A DNA stretch of 64,000 bases, taken from Chrysemys picta bellii. Lineage: Eukaryota > Chordata > Testudines > Emydidae. The notes beneath the pieces were generated by a model. That model saw nothing but the letters and a program-made list of their open reading frames with translations. It ran no database searches and was not told the DNA's origin. The first letter of the stretch is position 1. Each line of letters opens with the position of its first letter. Below are positions 1 through 10,154 of this stretch, piece by piece. The DNA lies in assembly GCF_011386835.1 (NCBI RefSeq), contig NC_088800.1:10998572-11062571 (forward strand), read 5' to 3'. The position numbers and the translations under genes are program-made.

Positions 1-524
1 TCTAATGTTGGGCTCAGATAGAACGTCACATAGCAGGGTCATTTTGAGCCAAAGGTGCATCAAAAAGTACATACAGTCTCCTGCAACGGTATTATCTTGC
101 GTTTTCCATGCCAATGAGACAACAAATATGAATATGTTTTCAGAACTAATATTCTTATTGTGCAGTAACATTAAATGTACGGAGACATGATGGCAAATAG
201 CTAAAACACTAGAGGCCTTTGCATTCAGGTTCCATAGGATATCTTGGTATTTGGTTTTGTTTTTCACAGAGCTGTTTATGGGGCTGAAATAACAGAAGAT
301 CTGGTGGTCTCACATTATTTCCACCTTCGAGGAACTGAAATATCACAACACGAGTAGATCTCATTATTTTGATCCCAGATACGGCATCTTGAGGCAAGAA
401 AAACAGCCTGTGAAAAACACATACACAAATAAAAGTACAGGCACTCACCCCCCTAAAAACAGTGGCCATGCACAAGAGGAGGGATAATAAAATAAAACTT
501 TGGATTGACATTGCAGCCTGTCTC
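1..524. other. Unique sequence, nothing recognised
   Basis: AT-rich single-copy-looking DNA. I see no repeat family, splice-flanked open frame, RNA gene or strong motif here. The short open frames are chance frames. Confidence 0.5.
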
Positions 525-750
525 TGAGAATCTCAAAGTGCTTTAGGTTCTTATTACTTTTCAGCAACTAAACATGTGCAAAGTACTTCACAGAACATGG
601 AAATACTAGGTCTCTGTCCAAAGGGGCTAAATAGCAATGAATTATGCTTCAGAACAGTAAAGTATCATTGCCATTTTATACATGGGGAAACTGAGGCCAG
701 GATCTCAGTTGCACAGGATGAGTGTAATGGAACCCAGATATCCTATTCTT
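525..750 (-). mobile_element. MIR-like SINE, antisense
   Basis: Read on the minus strand this has the order of a MIR/CORE-SINE: a GGGTTCCA-type box-B region near 735, the 'cctcagtttcccc' stretch (seen here as ggggaaactgaggcc near 683-700), then the 'caaagtgctt' 3' part near 530-545. It is diverged, with no target duplication visible. MIR copies are very old in amniotes and this one is probably inert. Confidence 0.7.
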
Positions 751-1026
751 TATTCACCAGGTCATTCATGTGGATTATATTTAAAAATATACAAAGATAT
801 TGTCTCAGAAACTGTCCATGAGGTGACTCATGGCATGGACCAAAAAGCCTGAAACTATAAAATTGCATGAAAAGACCAAGCACAGAGAAAGAAAGGAAGA
901 AGTTAAGAGATAAACAGGAAGGAGGAAGTGACACCATCCAGTGCTGAAAATCTGAGTGATCATCTGTATCCAGATCTTGAAGATTAACCATATTTTACCT
1001 GTGCCTGGCATCTTTCAGTCGAGGAG

Positions 1027-1278
1027 AGCAAAGTACTTTAAACAGGTAGGTTCTGCCTTTCACAGAGGTGGAAACTGATGCAAATGGGTCTCAGCTACAC
1101 TAGGAAATTTACAACCTGGCTCACAGTGCTGATGCGGCTCACTGGTGTTTCCCACTGTAGTAGCAGTTAGAGAGATTAAGTGACTTGCCCAAACACACAC
1201 AACAGCTTATTGGCAGCATTGGGGTCTAGATGTTTGACCGCTCCCCTGATCTGACAATTAGATGCACTGGCTTTAAGC
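1027..1278 (-). mobile_element. MIR-like SINE, antisense, split by a hAT insertion
   Basis: The diagnostic block is near 1165-1240: 'gattaagtgacttgcccaa', then cacacaacagc, then the decayed box-B side. This is the reverse complement of the MIR CORE. The copy is disturbed between about 1080 and 1160. It continues for a few bases after the element at 1279-1611, since the two flanks rejoin at the shared octamer CTTTAAGC. Confidence 0.65.
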
Positions 1279-1611
1279 CAGTGTTTCTCAAACTGGGGCC
1301 ACCGCTTGTGTAGGGAAACCCCCTGGTGGGCCGGGCCAGTTTGTTTACCTGCCCCGTCCGCAGGTCCGGCCGATCGCGGCTCCCACTGGCCTCAGATCGC
1401 TGCTCCAGGCCAATGGGGGCTGCGGGAAGCGACGCGGACTGAGGGATGTACTGGCCGCCGCTTACAGCAGCTCCCATTGGCCTGCAGCGGCGAACCGCGG
1501 CCAGTGGGAGCTGTGATTGGCCGGACCTGTGGACGGGGCAGGTAAACAAACGGGCACGGCCCGCCAGGGGCTTTCCCTACACAAGCGGCGGCCCCAGTTT
1601 GAGAAACACTG
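1279..1611. mobile_element. Palindromic hAT-type MITE (CAGTGTTTCTCAAAC ends) with exact 8-bp TSD
   Basis: A 333-bp non-autonomous DNA element. It starts CAGTGTTTCTCAAACTGGGG and ends with the reverse complement. The whole element is close to one inverted repeat: the arm with the 'cgatcgcggctcccactggc' block recurs in reverse in the right half. It is flanked by the exact octamer CTTTAAGC at 1271-1278 and 1612-1619. CAG...CTG ends with an 8-bp target duplication are the hallmark of hAT (Charlie-like) elements. It is GC-rich (about two thirds by eye) in an AT-rich neighbourhood. It encodes nothing; the open frames across it are by-products of the inverted repeat. Confidence 0.93.
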
Positions 1612-1710
1612 CTTTAAGCACTGTTGTTGGAAGGAGATCTGATATACCCTAAATTAGCTAGTATGTTTAATTCTGAAGACAGTTTCCGGAGGCCATATGT
1701 GGCAAGGATT

Positions 1711-1808
1711 TGATTATTTATTTCTGTAGCCCCTAGGAGCCCCAGTCATGGACCAAGACCCCATTATCTTAGGCACTGTACAAACACAGAACAAAAAGAC
1801 AGTGAGGA
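1711..1808 (-). repeat. Reptilian interspersed repeat, 3' end, antisense
   Basis: It carries the 'gtagcccctaggagccccag' and 'aggcactgtacaaacacag' blocks. The reverse complement recurs at 3695-3800, and related pieces lie at 24590-24760 and 50625-50830. The sense form follows the CORE of MIR-like copies at 19488-19715 and 40865-41119, so it is probably the 3' region of a MIR-related SINE or a LINE sharing that tail. Confidence 0.6.
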
Positions 1809-1929
1809 TAGGGTGACCAGACAGCAAGTGTGAAAAATCGGGACGGGGGTAGGGGATAATAGGATCCTATAAGAAAAAGACCCAAAAATCAGGACTGTCC
1901 CTATAAAATCAGGACATCTGGTCACCCTA
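1809..1929. mobile_element. Short DNA transposon (TAGGGTGACC ends) with exact 8-bp TSD
   Basis: A 121-bp element starting TAGGGTGACCAGACAGCAAG and ending CTGGTCACCCTA. It is flanked by AGTGAGGA at 1801-1808 and again at 1930-1937. The body holds the A-rich 'aagaaaaagacccaaaaatc' block. A longer-range copy lies in the nest at 5407-5875. The 8-bp duplication fits a hAT mechanism. No coding capacity. Confidence 0.92.
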
Positions 1930-1974
1930 AGTGAGGATGCACTGCAATCAGTGACTCACTACCATATACTTTAG

Positions 1975-2080
1975 GTCAGATCCCAACACCAAATACGCTG
2001 GGCCAGCTGGGGTAAATTACCATAACTCCATGGAAATCAATCGAGCTAAGCCAATTTGCACCAACTGAGGATCTAGCCCA
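1975..2080. repeat. Dispersed imperfect palindrome (gtaaatt / aatttgcacc type)
   Basis: The left arm 'agctggggtaaattaccata' pairs imperfectly with 'ccaatttgcaccaactgagg' around the centre 'ccatggaaatcaat'. Similar arms with a 'ccattga...tcaatgg' centre recur at 9226-9331, 14510-14640 and 17795-17865. It is short, has no coding content, and looks like a decayed palindromic MITE. Confidence 0.55.
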
Positions 2081-2138
2081 GTATGTATTTCAGAGACCTC
2101 ATCTTTGATACACATGCATTTCTCTCTGTGATCCAATA

Positions 2139-2311
2139 GATTGGACATTAGTCTCACAATCAGGAGATCTAGGGCCTGTTCTTCTCAGCTTGGCCACCGA
2201 CCTGCTCTGTGACTTTGGGTAAACTAGTCACCTCCGAGTTCAATGGCGTAATGCTCCTTACTCTCTTTTGTAAAGTTGCTATGAGATCTGTGGCTGAAAA
2301 TTGCTAGCAAT
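2139..2311 (+). mobile_element. MIR-like SINE, sense
   Basis: It contains the 'caggagatctagggcctg' box-B side, then 'cctgctctgtgactttgggt' (MIR CORE), then 'tttgtaaagttgctatgaga' as the 3' part. It ends next to the element at 2320-2629. Confidence 0.7.
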
Positions 2312-2319
2312 GGCACGCC

Positions 2320-2629
2320 CAGGGCCGGCTCCAGGCACCAGCTAAGGAAGCAGGTTCTTGGGGCAGCCAATACGAGGGGCGGCACTCTGTCCGATATTGG
2401 GGCAGCCCGTCCAGGTCTTCGGCAGGAATTTGGCGGTGGGTCCCTCGGTCCCTCTCTTCCTCTTTGAGCTGCCGCCTAAGAGGAAGAGAGGGAGTGAAGG
2501 ACCCACTGCCGAACTGCTGCCGAAGAATGAAGCGGCGCGATTGAGCTGCTGCCAAAGTGCCACCGATCAGCTTTTTGTTGTTTGTTTTTTCCGCCGCTTT
2601 GGGCGGCAGTAAACCTGGAGCCGGCCCTG
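2320..2629. mobile_element. DNA transposon with CAGGGCCGGCTC ends, 8-bp TSD
   Basis: A 310-bp element. It begins CAGGGCCGGCTCCAGGCACC and ends CCTGGAGCCGGCCCTG. The flanks are GGCACGCC (2312-2319) and GGCACGTC (2630-2637), a 7/8 target duplication. The interior has its own inverted repeat: 'gtccctctcttcctcttt' near 2445-2465 is mirrored by 'aagaggaagagagggag' near 2478-2495. Shares both ends with the 131-bp element at 23029-23159. Non-coding. Confidence 0.9.
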
Positions 2630-2934
2630 GGCACGTCGCTTCTTTCTCTAATTAAACACCCAGGGGAATAAAGTAAATTGGGAGTGGGACGTGATCTGAA
2701 AAAAAAAAGCTTTCCTCTCCAACATCTGACTTTAACACCTACATCCCGAGACACTGACCCAAACTCTCCAAAGTGGCAGAAACATCCATATGACTCACTA
2801 GACCAATAGCTGAGACTGACAGACAGTGGGACAGAGGGGAAAGAACTCTGGTTAAGACTTAGGTACTTTGCTGGGCCCCTGGGGAATGCAAGTCTTATGT
2901 ACAGTATATGCTTTTTAAAGAATGTCTTTACAAC

Positions 2935-3033
2935 AGAGCTGACACAAAAGAACTATCAGGGAAAATTCATTTATCATAGACAGTAAATGAATTTTCCCAA
3001 TGGTGGCTCTTTTGGTGCAGTATGAGTCAGCTC
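2935..3033. repeat. 99-bp imperfect palindrome of unknown family
   Basis: The ends AGAGCTGAC and GTCAGCTCT are perfect reverse complements, and the inner arms GGGAAAATTCATTTA and TAAATGAATTTTCCC pair perfectly over 15 bp around a roughly 10-base loop near 2974-2983. Between them the arms pair as acAAAAGA / TCTTTTggt, with an extra 9-base bulge on the 3' side. It could be a degenerate MITE or a transcribed hairpin; I do not recognise the family. Confidence 0.7.
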
Positions 3034-3130
3034 TATAGTAGCAAAATCAATCTAAAATATCTCCTCTGAAAAAAATATATAAATATTTATTACCATCTCA
3101 TAACTTGTATGGCTAGAATATACATATTAA

Positions 3131-3134
<4 letters not shown>

Positions 3135-3165
<31 letters not shown>
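3135..3165. repeat. (CT)n microsatellite
   Basis: About 15 uninterrupted CT units. The surrounding 3034-3694 holds no other recognisable feature. Confidence 0.95.
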
Positions 3166-3166
<1 letters not shown>

Positions 3167-3694
3167 AGAGTCAGTTTCACATAATTCTGATGTAAGCCAA
3201 AGAGCCTTGAATCCAAAATCCTGGTACAAATCCCCGCCATAAAAAAAATACAACCAAATGTTTCCTCAGATGCAAACAATGAGCTGTGTGCATAGCAGTG
3301 ATTGGAAATCAAATATGGGCCAAAGGAGAACCCTGTCTTTGTCCACGTGGCTGTTCGCATCTTGACAGCTGGAATTTACATGGCTCCGTTTTCAATAAAC
3401 TAGCCAGCCTTTGCTGCATTCCAACACCAGCAACACAATAGTGGCACAGAAGCAAACTGACACATTACACACAGGCCAGCTGTCCTTTACGTTTACTGCA
3501 TCCCTTCCTTTTCCTCCAAATGTGAGCTCTCACATTTTTTGTTTTTTACAATAATGATGTAAGGGATTACTGAGAATTAAGGCATATGTATATTTTTTCC
3601 CTTTTGTGAGATGTCTTATTCCTATTCCAACCGTGGAGAAATTACAAAGGTCTTCTCTTGGACATAGGTTGTGTCGCTCATGGAGGTAATCACA

Positions 3695-3800
3695 GAAGGA
3701 CCCTCTCTTCGTAGTGTATTTGTACAGTGCCTAGCACAATGGGGTGCTGGTTCTTGACTGGGGCTCCAAGGTTCCAGGATAATAATAATAATTAATAAAG
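3695..3800 (+). repeat. Reptilian interspersed repeat, 3' end, sense
   Basis: It reads 'tgtacagtgcctagcacaat', then gggg, a 'ctgggg ctccaagg' segment and a terminal AATAATAATAATAATTAATAA tail. It is the sense partner of 1711-1808. The A/T trinucleotide tail suits a retroposon 3' end. Confidence 0.65.
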
Positions 3801-3837
3801 TATAAAATGTCTTCTACTAATGGTCTATGCTTTGTTC

Positions 3838-3995
3838 AGGGATGGGCTTGATCTGAAACTCATTGAAGTCAATGGGAATCTTTGACCCCTCTGCTGCAAA
3901 CTTAAACACATGCGTAACTTTACCCAGGGCTGTCGCCCCTTTGGTTTCAGTGGGATTACTCACATGAATAAAGTTACTCACTCGAGTAAATATAT
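3838..3995. repeat. Dispersed palindrome (gaagtcaatggg / agtaactttac type)
   Basis: It contains 'actcattgaagtcaatggga', 'gcgtaactttacccag' and, in reverse sense, 'ttcagtgggattactcac' with 'aataaagttactcac'. The two halves are imperfect reverse complements. Related to 14640-14745, 23612-23680 and 58590-58692. Confidence 0.5.
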
Positions 3996-5312
3996 TCAGA
4001 AGCAAGGCCATATTCTTTGACACATGACATGCACAATAGCTACCTGAACCCACATGACTCTCCAAAGACTGTGTCAGAATCTCTCTCCCCATGTATTTAT
4101 AGAAAACATGCCTGTTTTCTGTGTGATAAATTATCTAGTTATCTGACCCCAGCCCATTTGGGGGGATTTGCACTCCATCAAGAGCAAAGAAGGCTCCACC
4201 TGTGTACAATGAAAGATTGGCCAGGTAGAAATCCAAACCTGATCCACATTTTTCCAAGTGGTCTCTATAACACAGAGAACTAAAGTCTCTGATCCAAACA
4301 CCCTCTGGCTATTCTGGGTGGAAAGGAGTGCTCAAAAACTGGATCTGAATTTTGTGGGTTGAGCCCTTCTCTAGTTCATTTAAATTTTAAAGGGTCTTTT
4401 TTTGCTGGGTGAATCTTATTCCGAGTTATTTAGTTTTTCAGAAACATGAAGCTTGGGGAGAAAATGTTTTTTTTTTAAAAAAAAACAACAACAGCCATTA
4501 ATGATGCATATATTTATAAAGCGCTTCCAAAATCTTTACAATGAATGGAGGAACATCTGCTTAGTAAATGACCCCCACACAGAGCATGCTCCTTAAAATG
4601 GTACACAAAACAACATTGTAGGAATCAGCAACCCTGAATTTATTAGCCTTTCATCTTCACCACTAGGAGGCAGGCTGTTTTTCTTTTCCTGAACTGACTG
4701 CTAGGCAAAAACGATCACATCACTGCAACACTGAAAGCACTTCAAAAAGATTCAGATGTTTAACTGTTGTACGAGTGATCATACATTCATATTGGGCTGC
4801 AGGCCAAAAAAGAAAAAAAGAAGGGGGAAAAAAAGGCAAGAGAATTCAGCACTTTATAGCATTTCAGCAGCAAGTCTACCTTAGAGCAAAACACTCTTCA
4901 GTGACAAATTTCAAAGGCCTTATGTATGGTATTTTCATGAAAAGCAGAAGACCCTAAATGTATTTGTTTAACTGGAAGCAATTTTCCTTACAGAACAGGG
5001 GGCTTCTGTAGTTCACCTCATTTATTGTGCCGCTACAAATTTTGATTTCTTTTTCTAGTGCCATGAGATCTAGACTATAAGCGTGAGGGTTTTTTATTTT
5101 TATTATTATTTTTATTTGTTTTTGAATGCCAACAGGAATGTTTGCAAATAACATCACTGCCACCTTTGGTAGCTCCCAGGGGAATACTTTTTGGAGAATA
5201 GTTATTGTGTACTGACAATCAAAAAAAAAGATCATAAGAGAGCACTTTGTTTCAAAGGCAATCAAAAGGCAAGAGATGTAGAAATAGTGTCACTTCCTAC
5301 CAAACACCACCT
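3996..5312. other. Unique AT-rich stretch with A/T runs
   Basis: Runs of A and T occur at 4465-4490 and 4800-4840, and a T/A-rich patch at 5088-5120. Apart from a weak CTCF-like match at 4660-4673 I see no repeat family or gene. The short frames here are not convincing exons. Confidence 0.45.
4660..4673 (+). promoter_or_regulatory. Weak CTCF-like site
   Basis: CCACTAGGAGGCAG agrees with the CTCF core (CCASYAGRKGGCRS) except at one position. One match of this length is expected by chance now and then in 64 kb, so this is only a candidate. Confidence 0.25.
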
Positions 5313-5406
5313 TAGGCCTTGTCTACACCGCCACGGTAAATCGACCTAAGTTACGCTACTCCAGCTACACTCTCCCATCGACTTACCTTAATCTTCTCGT
5401 TCTAGT

Positions 5407-5875
5407 TAGGATGACCAGACAGCAAATGTGAAAAATCGGGACGGGGGGTGGGGAGGTAATAGGAGCCTATATAAGAAAAAGACCCAAAAATCAGGACTCT
5501 CCCTATAACAGGGGTCGGCAACGTTTGGCATGCGGCTCACCAAGGTAAGCACTCTGGCGGGATGGGCCAGTTTTATTTACCTGCTGACGCGGCAGGTTCG
5601 GCCGATCGCTGCCCCCACTGGTCGCAGTTCGCTGTCCCGGGCCAATGGGGGCGGCGAGAAGCGGCGCGGGCGAGCGATGTGCTGGCCGCGGCTTCTTGCC
5701 ACCCCCTTTGGCCTGGGACGGCGAACCGCGGCCAGTGGGGGCCGCGATCGGCTGAAACTGCCACGTCAGCAGGTAAATAAAACTGGCCCGGCCCGCCAGG
5801 GTGCTTACCCTGGTGAGCCGCATGCCAAACGTTGCCGACCCCTGCCCTATAAAATCGGGACATCTGGTCACCCTA
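5407..5875. mobile_element. TAGGGTGACC-type DNA transposon inserted in the 5313-5996 element
   Basis: It starts TAGGATGACCAGACAGCAAA and ends CTGGTCACCCTA. Flanks are GTTCTAGT (5399-5406) and GTTCCAGT (5876-5883), a 7/8 match; the intact copy at 40344-40629 has GTTCCAGT (in reverse) once, confirming the target duplication. Its own body is split by the palindromic element at 5509-5844. It is the same family as 1809-1929. Confidence 0.92.
5509..5844. mobile_element. Palindromic hAT-type MITE (CAGGGGTCGGCAACG ends), innermost layer
   Basis: A 336-bp element starting CAGGGGTCGGCAACGTTTGG and ending CCAAACGTTGCCGACCCCTG. It is a near-complete inverted repeat and strongly GC-rich. Flanked by the exact octamer CCCTATAA (5501-5508 and 5845-5852). 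Ends and duplication match Charlie-like hAT elements. Open frames through it on both strands come from palindromic GC-rich sequence and do not resemble a protein. Confidence 0.95.
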
Positions 5876-5996
5876 GTTCCAGTGGAGTACCAAAGTCGAC
5901 CGGAGAGCGCTCTGCTGTTGATTTAGTAGGTCTTCACTAGGCCCGCTAAATCGACCCCTGCTGCGTCGATCCCTGGTAAGTGTAGACATGGCCTTA

Positions 5997-6574
5997 GGAT
6001 GAGTCAGATGGACAGATGGAAATGATTTCATACATTGTATGATGGTGCATATTGGGATAGATCATCACATTTGAAGAGAAAAAAGATCCAATAATTGGGA
6101 AGTTAAATTCTTTAAAAAATAATGTAAAATGAAAAATTAGAAAATAGAAAATACAACAAAAACTAGATCTATCTATCTTAGGGCTTTATACTCCTACCCA
6201 TCACCCGAGTATCTGAGCATGTTCCACATAAACTCAAGAGCAATAGAAAAGTCTCTAGTGGACTTCATGCAGTCTCTGGCACGTCTCTCTTTTCAGGGTA
6301 AAAAAATCTCCTTGGGGTAGTTTTTTGTTTTTGATTTTTGTGGTTGGTAAAAGTAAAAGGGGACTCAGCATTGTGAGTGTCATTCTTATGCTGCGAAGGT
6401 TTTTTATTGAATAGATAATATCATAAAACAAAAGAACAGGACCTGATCCTGTATTCATTCAGCTTCAGGAACTCCCATCAACTTCAAGGGCTCTGTTGCA
6501 TGTGAACTGGCGGTATGTTTGAGAATTTCATGCATAAGCAGCTACAGGATAGCAAGTTCTAGCTAGAGCCTTAG
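5997..6574. other. Unique AT-rich stretch, nothing recognised
   Basis: No repeat family or gene seen. The A-rich part at 6110-6165 is low complexity. Confidence 0.45.
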
Positions 6575-6826
6575 GCCCAACTCAAACATTCAAAAATCAG
6601 GAAATACTCAAGCCACAAAAAAATCAAGAGATTAAAAGAATACATTTTGTGTCCTTTTATTTTCCCCTCTGGGTTTTGAGTCTTCAGAGTTTTCACCTTG
6701 AAGATGAAGGCTAGAAATGTGCTTTTCTTTGTTAATGGCAGCTGAGGTGCTCATGTAATCACATGACTCAGGGAGCTGGAGCTTTAAGGAAAAAATATTG
6801 TGAGAGTGGGCAACAGTAGTAATTAC
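6575..6826 (+). repeat. Unclassified interspersed repeat, copy A
   Basis: It shares an ordered set of blocks with 35230-35517: a short 'aaaaatca...gagatt' region, a 'ctgggttttgagtctt' type block, 'gaaggctagaaatgtgc', 'gcagctgaggtgctcatg', 'actcagggagctggagcttt' and a closing 'gtgagagtgggcaaca'. I do not recognise a named family. No terminal repeats or target duplication are visible and nothing is encoded. Confidence 0.5.
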
Positions 6827-8894
6827 CAAAAGAGTCTGACTGCAATAGGAGGAAGGAGAAATATCCCCTTATATTTTCTTTCAGAGAGCTCGGGGAAATC
6901 TGGGGCAAAGGAACAAATAAGAGAGACCAAACATTCACACAAATAACACCAGTGATTGTGTTTCAGTGTTACAATTCCCTATTCATGACTATTAAGACAG
7001 CTGAGAAGTTGCTCACATCAGTGTCCAGGAGAAGATCATTTTTGTGCAAACACTTTAGTTCACGTTCAGACGTGTTTACACAAGAACGCATTGCTCAGCC
7101 AATCACATATAGTCACACGAGAAACAGCAAATTTAGGAGGTCATCTACTTAAGAGGCAGAAATGGTACCATATCATTTCAATGTCCAGTCATGCAGCTTG
7201 AACAGCAAATACAACAAACCTTTGTCAAACCATTGATAGACTGAAATTTGCTCTCTGAAAGCATTTGTAGAACAATTCTGAATAACAAAAATAACAAAAA
7301 AATCACAGGGCTAGATCTTGCCATGCTCAGTGAGGTCGAGTAGCGCCCTATTCTGCAGTAGTCCGAGAGTAAGATGCGACTCAGCGTGAGCAAAGGTGAC
7401 AGGCGCTAGCACACAACAATCTGTAAACAGAAAAACACACCAACAGGACTCAATTTGTGGAACCAATATTTTCCTGCAGATAGCCTATCAGCCCTCTTTG
7501 GCTTTATTTTCATTAAAATCCTCAACATGCAAAGACGATTTAAAAACACAGACTGCCGTGCCTGGGGTTTAGTTGTCATCGTCCTCACTTTATACTTTGT
7601 TTTCAAGTACAATACAGTGTTCTAATTAGAGATGGATATGGGGAGCGGGGGGCACATCTTCCTTTTAGCAGCAGGAGTGTTATTTGATATGTATCAATAT
7701 TTCCCGTCAGCACCAACAATGCGAGAGACAGACACAGGCCTTGCGTTACCTTTAGCCTGCAAAATATTGTTTGCTTAAGTCAGCTCACTCCAGGTCTTTT
7801 TATGCTGCCTGACAGTTGATTGGGAGAAGGCCCACTAACTTTCTTAAAGTGTGCAGCCATCCATTTGGTCAGAGCTGAGGGTTCCACATGAAGTCCTCTT
7901 TAGATAAATTCATACTTGCGCAGGGTGATTACCCTTGTAGCCCTGCCGCTTCACTTGTCTTAAAAGCAGGACGTCCTCGATCAATGAGAGGGCTGAGGTA
8001 GTCTTCTATTAACCGGCAAGTCTTCAGTCTCCCAGGCCTTGTGAAGACGTAGCCAAAAAAGAAACTCTCTTGTTCCCTCCCCCCCACTTCCGAAGATGAC
8101 AGGATGAGCTTGACATCCTAATCCTCGAGGCTTGGCTTGGTTACTGAAAGGCTCAAGCAGTGTCAAAGGAACCAGCTGATAACAGTCTTCATGCCAAACC
8201 GAACAACTTCATTCCAACAAGAAACTTTCACATTAAATTTCCCCCAGCTTCCACTCCCTTTTACAAAGAGATGAGACTTCTCTGCTGCAAAACAGAATGA
8301 AACCAAACCAAACCCTCTACGCAGTAACTGCTGTACAAAGCCAACTGGGACATGGTCAAATTAGAGTATTATTATTACCTAGGGGACGTTAGAAATAAAG
8401 TTTGTTACTGGCAGTTCCTGTTTCTGTAAAGACTTGTTAATAGCTGAAATTTAAAGGGTGTCGTTCAATCAGCAAAACGTTATTTTTCTAAGCAGTCACC
8501 GTGTTCTCACCTGCTGCTGCTGCTCCTGACAGCTGCAGAAGTTTGAATGAGGCTGTGTTGTTGTTGCTGAACGTTAGCAATTTGGATGTGGGTTGGGGTT
8601 ATTGATTCTCGCTGAGGGGAGCTAGCTTTTCTTTGTGCCCAGGCTGTTCGGAGGCTGTTGCACTGCCACAGCTGAGAGGTGTTTCAGGTTTATTTGGCTG
8701 TTATGAATTTGTTTTTAAATGATCCTAATAGGTTAGAGTTCAAAGGGGCTTTGGGACTGCAGTAAATACAGAGGTGGAAGTAGGAATAAGGCCCAGATCA
8801 GAGCTCTCTGCAATACAAGGAGAGAGAATATTTTCTGTTACACACAAGCCCTTCATCTGCATTAGACAGAGTGGGCCAGATCCTGCCCTTGCTT
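6827..8894. other. Long repeat-poor stretch
   Basis: About 2 kb with no recognised transposon. It holds a short (CTG)n at about 8514-8526. The absence of repeats, in a window otherwise full of them, is compatible with purifying selection on regulatory DNA, but no exon with splice sites and a recognisable product is visible. Confidence 0.35.
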
Positions 8895-9173
8895 AGGGTA
8901 CATCTAAACTGTAACTAGGAGCAACCCTGGGTGGACAGATTCACACTGGTCGGGCTCAAAATAGCACACTCAAAATAGTAGTGTGGAGACGGCAGCTTGG
9001 GCTCTCAAGCCCATCCAATCCCATGGGTCTGAGCTTGTGCGCCTGGCATGAGCCTTCACCAGAACTGCAATGTCCACACAGTTATTTTTAGCATGCCAGC
9101 TGGAGTCCCACTATCCTGAGTCTGTCTGTCCAGGCTGAGAGGCTCACTCCCCGGCTACAGTGTAGACATACCT
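8895..9173. mobile_element. GTCTACAC-type DNA transposon
   Basis: The left end AGGGTACATCTAAACTG and right end CAGTGTAGACATACCT are decayed inverted repeats. The interior ('gtgtggagacggcagcttgg', 'ccatgggtctgagcttgtg') differs from 5313-5996 but belongs to the same group as 29416-29768. Non-coding, no resolved target duplication. Confidence 0.8.
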
Positions 9174-9225
9174 TCAGGCCCCAGTCCTACTCCCCTTAAC
9201 ATCAGGGATGCAGCCTCAGAACCTT

Positions 9226-9331
9226 TGTAAATCTGGAATAACTCCTTTGTGGACTATCCTCGATTTACACTGTGATGTTGTAAATCTGGATTAACTCCAT
9301 TGTGGACTATCCTGGATTTACACTGTGATGT
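9226..9331. repeat. 53-bp tandem duplication
   Basis: The unit beginning 'tgtaaatctgg' at 9226 recurs at 9279 with only a few differences (ggaataactcc vs ggattaactcc; cctcga vs cctgga). Each unit looks like half of a dispersed palindrome (gtaaatctgg...ccggatttacac). Confidence 0.9.
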
Positions 9332-9761
9332 GATCGAGAGCAGAATTTGTCTCAGCAGAAGTTTATATAATTGATGTAACCTCCATCCAGGTTATTTATG
9401 CTCTGTGGCAGGGTGACTCTTCCATTCTCTAATCTTATTTTTAAAAAATCCTGCAAGGAACTGACAATTAAACAAAAAATATATACTTTTCATTTTTTAA
9501 AATTCCACGTCTTCCCTGAGGTTGCTCTGCTAGTTAGGATTTCAGGGGAATTGCAAAAAGCAGGGGTGACATGCATTATCTTTTGGCCCGAGTAATGTCT
9601 TCAGGAAATATTTTGCAACAGATCCAATATTAAATGGCATCTAAGTTTGCTAATCAAAACAGCAACATGTCCTATTTCAAAATCAGTATAATCGTAGGAA
9701 ATGGAGATGGAAAAAACTTGACATGTTATGTCTGTCTGTGCGGATTTATAGGTGTATATGT

Positions 9762-9763
<2 letters not shown>

Positions 9764-9808
<45 letters not shown>
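9764..9808. repeat. (AC)n microsatellite
   Basis: Uninterrupted AC run of roughly 22 units. The flanking 9340-9760 and 9810-10150 are AT-rich and hold nothing I recognise. Confidence 0.97.
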
Positions 9809-9811
<3 letters not shown>

Positions 9812-10154
9812 GAGTAATTGTATATAATATGAATGGTTACATCTGCCTATAGTTTTATTATAGGCAATTAGGTATGTAATCTAATTCTAAAATGAGCTAT
9901 AAATACTGAACAGCTGATATGTATGTGTTATATAAATGTAAGCACCTGGCAATACTTCATACTCATAGGACCATGGGGGTCTACCAAGTCTTAAATGTGT
10001 AACATGCAGAGCTTTTAAAATGCATCACAAGCAATGAAAAGATAGAGCAGAAGGAAGCTTGAAATGCCCCCCGATATTCAAGTTTCTCGTGTCTTTGCTT
10101 TCCAGGTTCAGCCTTTCTGATCTCACTAATTTTCACAGTGACTGGTAGTCGCTT

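Larger units (their letters stand above)
5313..5996. mobile_element. GTCTACAC-ended DNA transposon, outermost layer of a triple nest
   Basis: The left end reads TAGGCCTTGTCTACACCGCC and the right end GTGTAGACATGGCCTTA. Its body, 5313-5406 and 5876-5996, is interrupted by the element at 5407-5875. An uninterrupted copy in reverse orientation lies at 40344-40629 and shows the joined order 'cttgttccagtggagtaa', which proves where the insertion fell. Non-coding; no target duplication resolved for this outer layer. Confidence 0.88.

Noticed and set aside
1226..1652. Overlapping open frames on both strands with Arg/Pro/Ala-rich products
   Set aside because: They lie across the palindromic hAT element at 1279-1611; the same frames recur at 5503-5940, 20667-21200 and 41167-41474 in related elements. 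They are by-products of GC-rich inverted repeats.
5509..5844. GC- and CpG-rich patch that could be read as a promoter CpG island
   Set aside because: The whole patch is a 336-bp transposon with exact target duplication and there is no gene next to it.
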